Assembly: GCA_038145075.1 (NCBI GenBank)
Contig: JAYQOY010000065.1
Location: 1-8,478, forward strand
Length of the DNA: 8,478 nucleotides
Origin: TMED14 sp038145075
GTDB taxonomy: Bacteria > Bacteroidota > Bacteroidia > Flavobacteriales > Schleiferiaceae
Direction of reading: 5' to 3'
Made by a program: the position numbers and the translations under genes. The notes below the pieces were generated by a model. The model was given only the letters and a program-made list of their open reading frames with translations, made no database searches and had not been told where the DNA came from. Of this stretch, positions 1-7,074 are shown in pieces (within the stretch, counting starts at the first letter, position 1; each line of letters opens with the position of its first letter).

Positions 1-1896
1 GGTTTCGAGGATTTTGGCCTCGCGCTGTTCGGGGGTGAGGAGGGAGAGCTTGGTTTCGGCGAGTTGCTTGCGGGCCGTGTCCTGTCGCGCGGATTCTTCG
101 TGGCGGTTCGCAAAGACGTTGGAGCGTTCCTTGACGATGGCCTGAGGTGTGATGCCATGCGCTTCGTTGTAGGCGTGTTGCACCCCGCGACGGCGTTCGG
201 TTTCGGACATGGTTTTGGCCATGCTGTTGGTGATCTTGTCCGCGTAGAAGATGGCTTTGCCGTTGACGTTTCGGGCGGCTCGGCCGATGGTTTGGACTAA
301 GGAACGTTCGGACCGTAAAAAGCCCTCCTTGTCCGCGTCCATGATGGCGACGAGGCTAACTTCCGGGAAATCAAGGCCCTCGCGCAAGAGGTTGACACCG
401 ATGAGCACATCAAAGAGGCCGGCGCGCAGGTCGTCCATGATTTGGATTCGGTCCAGCGTCTCCACGTCGGAGTGAATGTAGCGGCAGCGGATGCCATAGC
501 GCGTGAAGTACTTAGTGAGCTCTTCCGCCATGCGCTTCGTGAGGGTGGTAACCAGCACGCGCTCGTCCTTCTCGGCCCGAATTTGCACCTCCTCCATCAG
601 GTCATCCACCTGGTTTTCGATGGGGCGCAACTCAATGATGGGGTCCAGCAGCCCGGTGGGGCGAATGAGCTGTTCAACGACGACGCCTTCGGCCTTTTCC
701 AGCTCGTAATCCGCAGGAGTAGCCGACACGTAGACGACCTGGTTCTGCAGGGCCTCAAATTCTTCAAACTTCAGGGGCCGGTTGTCCAGCGCGGCAGGGA
801 GGCGGAAACCAAATTCGACCAAGTTTTCCTTGCGCGAGCGGTCCCCGCCGTACATGGCGCGCACCTGCGGCAGCGTCACGTGGCTCTCGTCGACCACCAG
901 CAAGTAATCGTCGGGGAAATAATCCAGCAAGCAGAAGGGGCGGGTGCCCGGCTCACGACCGTCCAGGTAGCGAGAATAGTTTTCAATGCCGGAACAGTAG
1001 CCCAGCTCTCGGATCATCTCCAGGTCAAAGGTGGTACGCTCCTCCAAACGCTTGCCCTCCAGCGGGCGGTCCGTGGTGTAGAAATGCTGCACTTGCTCGC
1101 CCAGGTCCAGTTCGATGTGCTTGATGGCGCGGTTGAGCTGGTCGGGCGTGGTCACAAAGAGGTTGGCGGGGAAGACGCGCAGGTCTTGTAGGGTGCCGTG
1201 GCGCTCCATGGCGACGGGGTCCCAAACTTCGATGCGTTCGATCTCGTCGTCCCAAAAGCTAATTCGGTAAAAGAGGTCGCCGTAGGCCGGGAAGAGGTCC
1301 ACCGTATCGCCCTTGACGCGGAACATGCCGCGCTTGAATTCCCCGGTGGTGCGGGCGTAGAGGGCTTGGACCAGTTGGTGGAGAAGCTTTTGGCGCGAGA
1401 TGCGCTGGCCGGCTTGAATTTGGACCACCTGGCTGTTAAACGCTTCGGGATTGCCCATGCCGTAGAGGCAGGAAACGGAGGCCACCACCAGAACGTCGCG
1501 CCGCCCGCTGAGCAGGGAAGAGGTCGTGCTCAAACGAAGCTTCTCAATCTCCTCGTTGATCTGCAGGTCCTTCTCAATGTAGGTGCCCGTCGTCGGGATG
1601 TAGGCCTCCGGCTGGTAGTAGTCGTAGTAAGACACGAAGTACTCCACCGCGTTGTCCGGGAAGAAGCTCTTGAACTCCTGGTAGAGCTGGGCCGCCAGCG
1701 TCTTGTTGTGGCTCAGAACCAGCGTCGGGCGCTGTACGCGCTCAATCATGTTGGCCACCGTGAAGGTCTTACCCGATCCGGTGACCCCCAGCAAGGATTG
1801 ATGGCGTTCGCCCTCCAGCACCCCCTTGGACAGGGCCTCAATGGCCGCTGGCTGGTCGCCGGTCGGCTTAAAGGGACTGGTGAGCCTGAAATCCAT
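1..1896 (-). CDS. uvrB: UvrABC excinuclease subunit B (UvrB), 3' end cut by window edge
   Basis: UvrB is the damage-verifying subunit of nucleotide excision repair: it is loaded by UvrA, opens the strands at the lesion using ATP, then recruits UvrC for incision. I translated the minus strand from the ATG at 1894-1896; the frame stays open for 632 codons to base 1. Visible motifs are Walker A GVTGSGKT (37-44), the beta-hairpin YDYYQPEAY (91-99), DESH helicase motif II (336-339), the family signature YGGDRSRKE (349-357), VSATP (390-394), GVNLLREGLDFPEV (500-513) and motif VI QTIGRAARN (535-543). UvrB proteins are about 660-680 residues, so only the last 30-45 residues, including most of the C-terminal UVR (UvrC-binding) domain, lie outside the window. 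The start gives the expected N-terminus MDFRLTSPFKPTGDQPAAIE. It begins 17 nt after the DUF349 gene with no Shine-Dalgarno and no visible terminator between, so co-transcription is likely. No defects seen. Confidence 0.97.
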   Translation of the reverse strand, partial: MDFRLTSPFKPTGDQPAAIEALSKGVLEGERHQSLLGVTGSGKTFTVANMIERVQRPTLVLSHNKTLAAQLYQEFKSFFPDNAVEYFVSYYDYYQPEAYIPTTGTYIEKDLQINEEIEKLRLSTTSSLLSGRRDVLVVASVSCLYGMGNPEAFNSQVVQIQAGQRISRQKLLHQLVQALYARTTGEFKRGMFRVKGDTVDLFPAYGDLFYRISFWDDEIERIEVWDPVAMERHGTLQDLRVFPANLFVTTPDQLNRAIKHIELDLGEQVQHFYTTDRPLEGKRLEERTTFDLEMIRELGYCSGIENYSRYLDGREPGTRPFCLLDYFPDDYLLVVDESHVTLPQVRAMYGGDRSRKENLVEFGFRLPAALDNRPLKFEEFEALQNQVVYVSATPADYELEKAEGVVVEQLIRPTGLLDPIIELRPIENQVDDLMEEVQIRAEKDERVLVTTLTKRMAEELTKYFTRYGIRCRYIHSDVETLDRIQIMDDLRAGLFDVLIGVNLLREGLDFPEVSLVAIMDADKEGFLRSERSLVQTIGRAARNVNGKAIFYADKITNSMAKTMSETERRRGVQHAYNEAHGITPQAIVKERSNVFANRHEESARQDTARKQLAETKLSLLTPEQREAKILET

Positions 1897-1913
1897 GCGT
1901 CGCGCGAGCTAGC

Positions 1914-3904
1914 TTACGCGTCCTGGCTGTCTTCCGCAGGGGCAGCAGCGTCGTCCGCACTCGTAGCTTCTTCAGCAGCCGCTTCCGCCTTCTTTTCGGC
2001 ATCGCGTTGGGCTTTGCGGAGGGCCTGATGGGCCGCTTCGGCCTTCTCGAGGTTCTTGCGCGCAGCCTCAACCTTCTTCAAGGCATCCTGAACGATGGGG
2101 CTCTTTGGATCCGCAAATTGGAAGAAACCCATGTTGTTCTCCAGCTGTGCCAGCTCCTTGCGGGCCACTTCAACGGCTTGACGCGAATTCAAGGACTTCT
2201 CATGCTTATGACGGTCGGCCTTTTGGGCCGCACGCTGGTCGCCTTGGGCAGAACGCATCGCATCAAAGAACGCGTTGCACGCCGCACGGAACTTATTCCA
2301 AGCCTTGTCCGAATCCTTCTTGGGCACAAAGCCCGTCTTCTTCCAATCCGCTTGTAAACGTTTAACTTCCTTAGATGCTTCCGCCCAATCGGTGCGGGTG
2401 GCGAGCTCTTCTGCTTTGGCCACCAAGGCGTACTTAGCTTCCAAGGCATCTTTCATGCTGTTCTTGCGCTCCTTGTAGTAGAGGTTGCGCGCCTTGAAGA
2501 AGGCCTTTTCGGCTTTCTTGAAGCGGTCCCACAGTTGATCGCTCTGGCCGCCAAACGTGCGTCCCACCTTGGCCATGGCCTCGCGGAGCTGCTTGGCCTT
2601 GTCGGTTTGCTTCTGCCAAGCGCCGTGCTGGCCGGCTTCTTCGCCCACCAAAGCTTCAAGCTCCTGCACCAAGGCCTCTTTCTGTGCGAGGCGGGCGTCG
2701 TTGGCTTCCTTAGCTGCTTCCTGTTTGACGCGGCGCTTCTCGTGCAGGCCATTTGAAGCTTCGCGGAACTGATCCCAGAGGGTCTCCTTGTCTTCCAAGG
2801 CTACGGGGCCCACTTCCTTCCAAGCGGCGTGTAGGCGCTGCAGTTCCTTGCCGACGTTGGCACTCCACTCGGAAGCGGACAATGCCGTCATTTCAGCGAT
2901 CAAAGCTTCTTTCAGCTCCTTGTTGTGCTTGTAGTCGAGGTCGCGGAGCTCCTGGCTCAAACGCAAGTTGTCGTAAAAGCGGTCCACAAAGAAGCGGTAG
3001 GAGGCGTAGAGGTCGCGGGCCTCATCGTTGGGCACGTGGCCCACTTCCTTCCAGCGGTCGTTGATGCGCTTGAATTCGTTGTAGGTCTGGCCGGTGGGCA
3101 GATCGTCGCTTTCGGCCAGTTTCTTAATCTCATCGAGCAGGGCCTTCTTCAGGTCCAAATTCACCGCCATCTGATTGGCCTGCTCCGTCTTCCAAGCCGA
3201 ACGGCGCTTCTTAAACTCGCCAAACGTCTGATAGAACGCATCCTTTGTGGGCTGCTCGTAGTGGAAGTCAATGGCATTGCCGCCTTCCTCGATGAAACGC
3301 TCCAAAGCGCCGCTGCGCTCTTCGTCCCAACGGCCACCCAAGATGTCCTTGATGGCCAGCATGGGCACGCGCACGTGCTCAATGCTCATCTCATGCAGAA
3401 TGCGCTTGGCCTCGGCCAAAAGCTCTTCCGTGGTCTTTTCCGCGTAATCGGCAGTATGGTCTTCGTGTTCGTCCTTTTCCTCGTCGCTGGCGTCGTCTGA
3501 CTCGTCGTCCGAAGTGGAAGTCTCTGCGGCAGGGGCCTCGCTGGCTGCGGGCGCAGCTTCTTCTGCGGGCGCGGCTTCTTCTGCTGGTGCTTCGCTGGCT
3601 GCGGGCGCTGCTGCTTCTGGTGCTACTTNNNNNNNNNNGCGCTGGCTGCGGGCGCTGCTGCTTCTGGTGCTACTTCTTCTGCTGGTGCTTCGCTGGCTGC
3701 GGGCGCTTCAGCTTCTTCTGCGGGTGCCGCGCTGGCTGCGGGCGCTTCAGCTTCTTCAGCAGGGGCAGCTTCTGGCGTTGCTTCTGTCTCTTCGGGAGCA
3801 GTTTCAGGCGCAGTTTCTGCAGCGGGTTGCACTTCGGGCGTTTCAGGAGTCGTATTCCCGTTGGAGGCTAATTCCTCTCCGGGAAGGAGGTCTTTCTCAG
3901 ACAT
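1914..3904 (-). CDS. DUF349 repeat protein with Ala/Pro/Glu-rich N-terminal region, interrupted by a 10-N gap
   Basis: This encodes a DUF349-family protein, common in Bacteroidota, with no established biochemical role. The start is the ATG at 3902-3904 (MSEKDLLPGEEL); the stop is TAA at 1914-1916. Residues 1 to about 130 are low-complexity Ala/Pro/Glu sequence built from DNA repeats, then an acidic Asp/Glu/Ser stretch (about 3435-3525). From about 3420 to 2240 there are at least four DUF349-like units with a W-K-x-V/T-G core followed by L/W-x-x-F: WKEVG near 3053, WKEVG near 2822, AKVG near 2575 and WKKTG near 2345. The C-terminal part (about 2200-1920) is a Lys/Glu/Ala coiled coil with an acidic tail. 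The frame before the gap is one base out of register with the frame after it, because the ten Ns are a placeholder: the true gap length must leave remainder 2 on division by 3. Merging the flanking repeat copies gives 647 residues. A domain-only reading from the TTG at 3419 is possible but less likely, since the open frame continues upstream. It starts 27 nt after aroE and ends 17 nt before uvrB. Confidence 0.9.
3539..3745. repeat. Degenerate in-frame repeat array coding the Ala/Pro/Glu-rich region
   Basis: The 16-base core cgctggctgcgggcgc occurs five times on the plus strand, starting at 3539, 3593, 3640, 3691 and 3730. Spacings are 54, 47 (across the Ns), 51 and 39 bases; all those not crossing the gap are multiples of three. 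Between cores run variants of gcttcttctgcgggtgc. Read on the minus strand the array codes variations of APAASEAPAEE. The longest exact repeat is 36 bp, 3593-3628 against 3640-3675, directly flanking the N run. The array lies within the DUF349 gene and encodes a probably disordered segment; repeat number may vary between strains. Confidence 0.85.
3629..3638. other. 10-N scaffold gap inside the DUF349 gene
   Basis: Ten consecutive Ns sit between two identical copies of a 36-bp repeat. Ten is a typical placeholder length rather than a measured one, and the frame shift across it shows that the true length is not ten. Contigs probably broke here because of the repeat array. Confidence 0.95.
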
Positions 3905-3931
3905 AGCTGGAGGTTTGTGAGTTAAGGAACC

Positions 3932-4690
3932 TCAAATGTGAGGAATATTGAGCACTTCTGCCCAATACTGCCAGGCTTTTTTTGCCTGAAATCGCAACAT
4001 TCCTTCTCCCGAAATCGTTTCAGTGCCCACAACGGCCATGGATTGAAGGAAGAGGGTGTTGGCGGGGGTGTAGACGAGGTCGACGGCGAGTTCGGGCGGT
4101 GCTTCGGTCCATTAGGGCAGGGGAGGAAGGATTTCGGGGTACGGATCCATGCCGAATGAGGTGCATTGAACGACCAGTCCAAATTGGGGTGCCAAAAGCT
4201 GTTCGAAGGGCAATTCGGGCCAGGGGAAAGCTCCTTTGGGGCTTCGGCAGCCGATTTGACCCTTGAAGCCTCGCCTGTGCAAGGCCTGCACCACTGCCCG
4301 TGCGGCACCGCCATTGCCCAATACACATACAGGTAATTTTTTCAGTGCATCGAGCCGGGGATAGGGGGCAATGACCTCCCAAAATCCATCGGCATCTGTG
4401 TTGTGGCCGACCCAGCCCGCTTCCGTTCGTACCACTGTGTTGACGGCTCCGACCGCTTGCGCTTCCGGGGTCAGGCCCGCCAAGAGGGGCAGGATAGCCG
4501 TTTTAAGGGGGACAGTGACGTTAAAGCCGGACCAAAGGGTTTCGGAAAGAAAGCGCTGCAAATCGGCGGGTTCAACTACGATTTTCTCATAGGTAAGTTG
4601 GTCGCGCCAAGGGTGTTCGGCCCAAAATTCGGCGAAGAGCTGCGGGGACCTAGAGTGCGCTATCGGTGCGCCGATGACCCCAAAGTGCAT
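3932..4690 (-). pseudogene. aroE: Shikimate dehydrogenase (AroE) with an in-frame TAA at codon 193
   Basis: AroE is the cytoplasmic enzyme that reduces 3-dehydroshikimate to shikimate with NADPH in aromatic amino-acid and chorismate synthesis. From the ATG at 4688-4690 the protein starts MHFGVIGAPIAHSRSP, carrying the substrate-binding SxS serines (13 and 15). Catalytic Lys63 lies in NVTVPLK, Asn84 in GAVNT, catalytic Asp99 in HNTDADGF, and the nucleotide loop LGNGGAARA at 124-132. Frame reading then meets TAA at 4112-4114 after 192 residues. The same frame continues without another stop to TGA at 3932-3934 and codes the expected C-terminus: DLVYTPANTLF (204-214), then GEGMLRFQAKKAW (228-240) with the conserved Gln235. 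Including the stop codon position, the gene would be 252 residues, normal for AroE, so this is a point nonsense change and not a frameshift. The usual NRT cofactor motif appears as CRS (148-150), and the Asn of the NxTxxGM segment appears as Gln175. The start overlaps the DUF368 stop (TAATG), suggesting coupled translation. A sequencing or consensus error cannot be excluded; if so, this is an intact gene. Confidence 0.88.
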
Positions 4691-5514
4691 TAGCTCGCGT
4701 TTAGGGATTTGGCCCAGCGGTTCAACCCAAAGACGAGCAACCAGCCCAGCACCATGGCAACAATCGTCCAAGTGGGGGAGACGGAGGAGCTGTATTCGGA
4801 CTGAAACGGCCAGATTTTAACCAAAGAACCGATGATGAAGCCGGCCATGGTGAGGACCATGGCGGTCGGGAAACGCGCAAATAGCCAGCGCAGGAGTCGT
4901 GCGAAGCTGAGCAGTCCAATGCCCGCGCCGGCCATGAAGGTGACGATGAGGGCCCAATCGCGCGCATGCAAACCTTCTAAAATGCCTTCGTACGCCCCCA
5001 GCAAAACGAGGATGAAGCTGCCGCTAATGCCCGGAAGGATCATCGCGCAAATGGCCAGGGCGCCCGACAAAAAGATGTAGGGAAGGCTGAGGGTGGCTTG
5101 CGTGGGAGAGAGGAAAGAGAGTACGGCACCGATGGCGATTCCGATGAGCAGAAGCGGGAAGGTTTTTGCTACGGCTTTTTTGGGTACATCTTTGAGGATG
5201 AGGGGAATAGAGCCGACAATTAAACCAAAAAAGAAGCCCCAAACGACCGGTTCATAGTGCTCCAATCCCCACAAAACGAGTTTGGAAAGGCTGAGAATGC
5301 TCAGGGCGATTCCGGAACCCAAGGCCAGGAGGAAGGGGCCGTCTACGGCGCGCCAGAGCCCTTTGAGTCCATCCGTTTTAAACGCTTGAAGCGCTTCTGG
5401 TCCGACCGCGTGAATGGCATCGAGCAAGCGCTGGTAAATGCCCGTGATATACGCCACGGTTCCACCCGAAACTCCAGGCACGACGTCAGCAGCCCCCATA
5501 GCGAGGCCTTTCAA
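4690..5514 (-). CDS. DUF368 family membrane protein (PopT-like undecaprenyl-phosphate translocase), 5' end in N gap
   Basis: DUF368 proteins are polytopic inner-membrane proteins; members named PopT have been shown to return undecaprenyl phosphate across the membrane for reuse in cell-wall and glycan synthesis. The visible 274 residues contain the family's two related motifs, GAADVVPGVSGGT (7-19) and ICAMILPGISGSF (155-167), which reflect an internal inverted duplication. About seven to eight hydrophobic segments are apparent (for example near 61-80, 92-108, 120-136, 145-175, 188-204, 217-233 and 249-264). The visible part opens with Leu-Lys-Gly (TTG at 5512-5514). In homologues LKGxAMGAADVVPG lies some 10-20 residues inside the protein, so this TTG is probably internal and the true start lies in the adjoining Ns. 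The stop is TAA at 4690-4692, sharing one base with the aroE ATG. Transport function is inferred from the family, not shown here. Confidence 0.9.
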   Translation of the reverse strand: MKGLAMGAADVVPGVSGGTVAYITGIYQRLLDAIHAVGPEALQAFKTDGLKGLWRAVDGPFLLALGSGIALSILSLSKLVLWGLEHYEPVVWGFFFGLIVGSIPLILKDVPKKAVAKTFPLLLIGIAIGAVLSFLSPTQATLSLPYIFLSGALAICAMILPGISGSFILVLLGAYEGILEGLHARDWALIVTFMAGAGIGLLSFARLLRWLFARFPTAMVLTMAGFIIGSLVKIWPFQSEYSSSVSPTWTIVAMVLGWLLVFGLNRWAKSLNAS

Positions 5515-6234
5515 NNNNNNNNNNNNNNNNNNNNNNNNNNNNNNNNNNNNNNNNNNNNNNNNNNNNNNNNNNNNNNNNNNNNNNNNNNNNNNNNNNNNNN
5601 NNNNNNNNNNNNNNNNNNNNNNNNNNNNNNNNNNNNNNNNNNNNNNNNNNNNNNNNNNNNNNNNNNNNNNNNNNNNNNNNNNNNNNNNNNNNNNNNNNNN
5701 NNNNNNNNNNNNNNNNNNNNNNNNNNNNNNNNNNNNNNNNNNNNNNNNNNNNNNNNNNNNNNNNNNNNNNNNNNNNNNNNNNNNNNNNNNNNNNNNNNNN
5801 NNNNNNNNNNNNNNNNNNNNNNNNNNNNNNNNNNNNNNNNNNNNNNNNNNNNNNNNNNNNNNNNNNNNNNNNNNNNNNNNNNNNNNNNNNNNNNNNNNNN
5901 NNNNNNNNNNNNNNNNNNNNNNNNNNNNNNNNNNNNNNNNNNNNNNNNNNNNNNNNNNNNNNNNNNNNNNNNNNNNNNNNNNNNNNNNNNNNNNNNNNNN
6001 NNNNNNNNNNNNNNNNNNNNNNNNNNNNNNNNNNNNNNNNNNNNNNNNNNNNNNNNNNNNNNNNNNNNNNNNNNNNNNNNNNNNNNNNNNNNNNNNNNNN
6101 NNNNNNNNNNNNNNNNNNNNNNNNNNNNNNNNNNNNNNNNNNNNNNNNNNNNNNNNNNNNNNNNNNNNNNNNNNNNNNNNNNNNNNNNNNNNNNNNNNNN
6201 NNNNNNNNNNNNNNNNNNNNNNNNNNNNNNNNNN
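5515..6234. other. 720-N scaffold gap
   Basis: All bases are N, so no content can be read. By position it must hold the 3' part of the TPR gene and the first 10-20 codons of the DUF368 gene. Related TPR proteins of about 460 residues would need roughly 690 more bases, which together with the missing DUF368 start nearly fills the stated length if that estimate is right. Confidence 0.95.
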
Positions 6235-6926
6235 GTAAAGTTTTCATCAATGACCAATGCGTAGTCCATGGCATCTAAGGCGCGGTCCAAATCGTCCAAC
6301 CGGTAATACGCCGCGCCCAAATGGTACCAGGCCGTCTCGCTAAAGGGGTGCTGGTCGATGTAGCCCTTGAACCACTCAATCGCCTTGTCGTCTTGACCGG
6401 CCATATCGTAATTGGCGGCCAGCATGTACAGCAAGTGGTCGTCTTTGGGCTCTTCGCGCAGCATGGTCTTTAAAACCTTCACCGCGTGGCTGAACTTCCC
6501 AATCGCCGTATACAAACTGGCAAGGTGTCCCAGGATGGGGAAGGGGTCGTCCGCGTTTTGCAGGGCCTTCTTCAAGGAAGCAATGGCCTCGCCGTTTTTG
6601 CCCAAACGCATCAGCAGCTGTCCGCGCACCCACTCCAGGTCAGGGTGGTTGGGGGAGAGGCTTTCTGCCTTAGCAATGGCTTCTTTGGCGCGATCGAGTT
6701 GCTGCGCCGCGACGTAGTAGCGCGCACGCTTCACCGCGAAGGAGGTGGCATGCGGGTACATGTCCACGCCCATGTCAATGGCCAGGAGTGCCCGGGCCAA
6801 CTGTCCGGTTTCCAAGTAGTAATCCGCAATTTCCTCCAGTTCGTCCGCGTCAAAAAAGCTCACGCGCTTGCTGCGTAGCTGTTCTTCGAATCGGTCTATG
6901 AGGTGCTTGGAAGGATCTTCGCTCAT
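6234..6926 (-). CDS. Tetratricopeptide repeat protein, N-terminal half (3' end in N gap)
   Basis: The ATG at 6924-6926 opens a 230-residue visible reading that runs into the N gap (the last partial codon, ACN, gives Thr). There is no signal peptide or membrane segment, so the protein is probably cytoplasmic. After a charged N-terminus (MSEDPSKHLIDRFEEQ) it consists of consecutive 34-residue helix-turn-helix TPR units from about residue 26, with typical spacing of small and aromatic residues; the clearest unit is AWYHLGAAYYRLDDLDRALD (about 198-217). Such proteins are usually protein-interaction scaffolds. Uncharacterised TPR proteins beside DUF368 and glmM genes are common in Flavobacteriia and often about 460 residues, which would make this roughly half. 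No partner or function can be assigned. It is the first gene of the minus-strand cluster and diverges from glmM. I see no convincing promoter match for it: TAGTTTCA, about 20-30 nt before the ATG, only half fits the Bacteroidota -7 element. Confidence 0.9.
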
Positions 6927-7074
6927 TGTCTAGTGGCTGCAGTATGAAACTACTCCTTTTTACCGAATGATCGGCCGGGGTGCTTTCAAGCGTTTTCCAC
7001 CGCTTTTTAAACAATCCGAGTGGGGGAGCATTTCCCTGCTAATTTTGTGCAAAGCAACGCAAAAACAAGGCCAT
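6927..7074. other. Divergent intergenic region between the TPR gene and glmM
   Basis: This 148-bp stretch separates two genes transcribed away from each other, so it should carry promoters for both directions. It is richer in A/T than the flanking genes, particularly at 7001-7070. It contains one good plus-strand -7 element candidate (7040-7047) and two short hairpins (6963-6974, and 6988-7005 followed by Ts), neither strong enough to call as a terminator or operator. Confidence 0.7.
7040..7047 (+). promoter_or_regulatory. Candidate Bacteroidota -7 promoter element for glmM
   Basis: TAATTTTG matches the Bacteroidota -7 consensus TAnnTTTG exactly and ends 27 nt before the glmM ATG, which would give a leader of roughly 20 nt. 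No clear TTTG -33 element lies at the usual distance upstream, so the call rests on one element. Confidence 0.45.

Noticed and set aside
442..2028. Two long plus-strand open frames (442-1191 and 1198-2028) opposite uvrB
   Set aside because: They are antisense to strongly recognisable UvrB and DUF349 coding sequence, have no recognisable domains, and are expected in GC-rich genes with a frame bias.
2925..3500. Plus-strand 191-codon open frame opposite the DUF349 gene
   Set aside because: Its hydrophobic Val/Leu-rich translation is the complement of the Lys/Glu/Ala-rich DUF349 coding strand; a shadow, not a membrane protein.
4112..4325. An overlapping minus-strand frame starting at ATG 4110-4112 as a restart after the aroE stop
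   Set aside because: The TAATG restart would read in a different frame from the aroE C-terminus and gives an Arg-rich product without homology, so it cannot rescue AroE.
6963..6974. Small palindrome CCGA-ATGA-TCGG in the divergent intergenic region
   Set aside because: Four-base arms are expected by chance; no second copy was seen that would suggest an operator.
6988..7008. Hairpin AAGCG-8 nt-CGCTT followed by Ts, terminator-like on the plus strand
   Set aside because: The stem is only five base pairs, and no plus-strand gene ends upstream for it to terminate.
6967..7074. Upstream in-frame ATG giving a 36-residue N-terminal extension of GlmM
   Set aside because: The extension does not resemble homologues, the ATG at 7075 gives the usual N-terminus, and the extension would overlap the promoter candidate.
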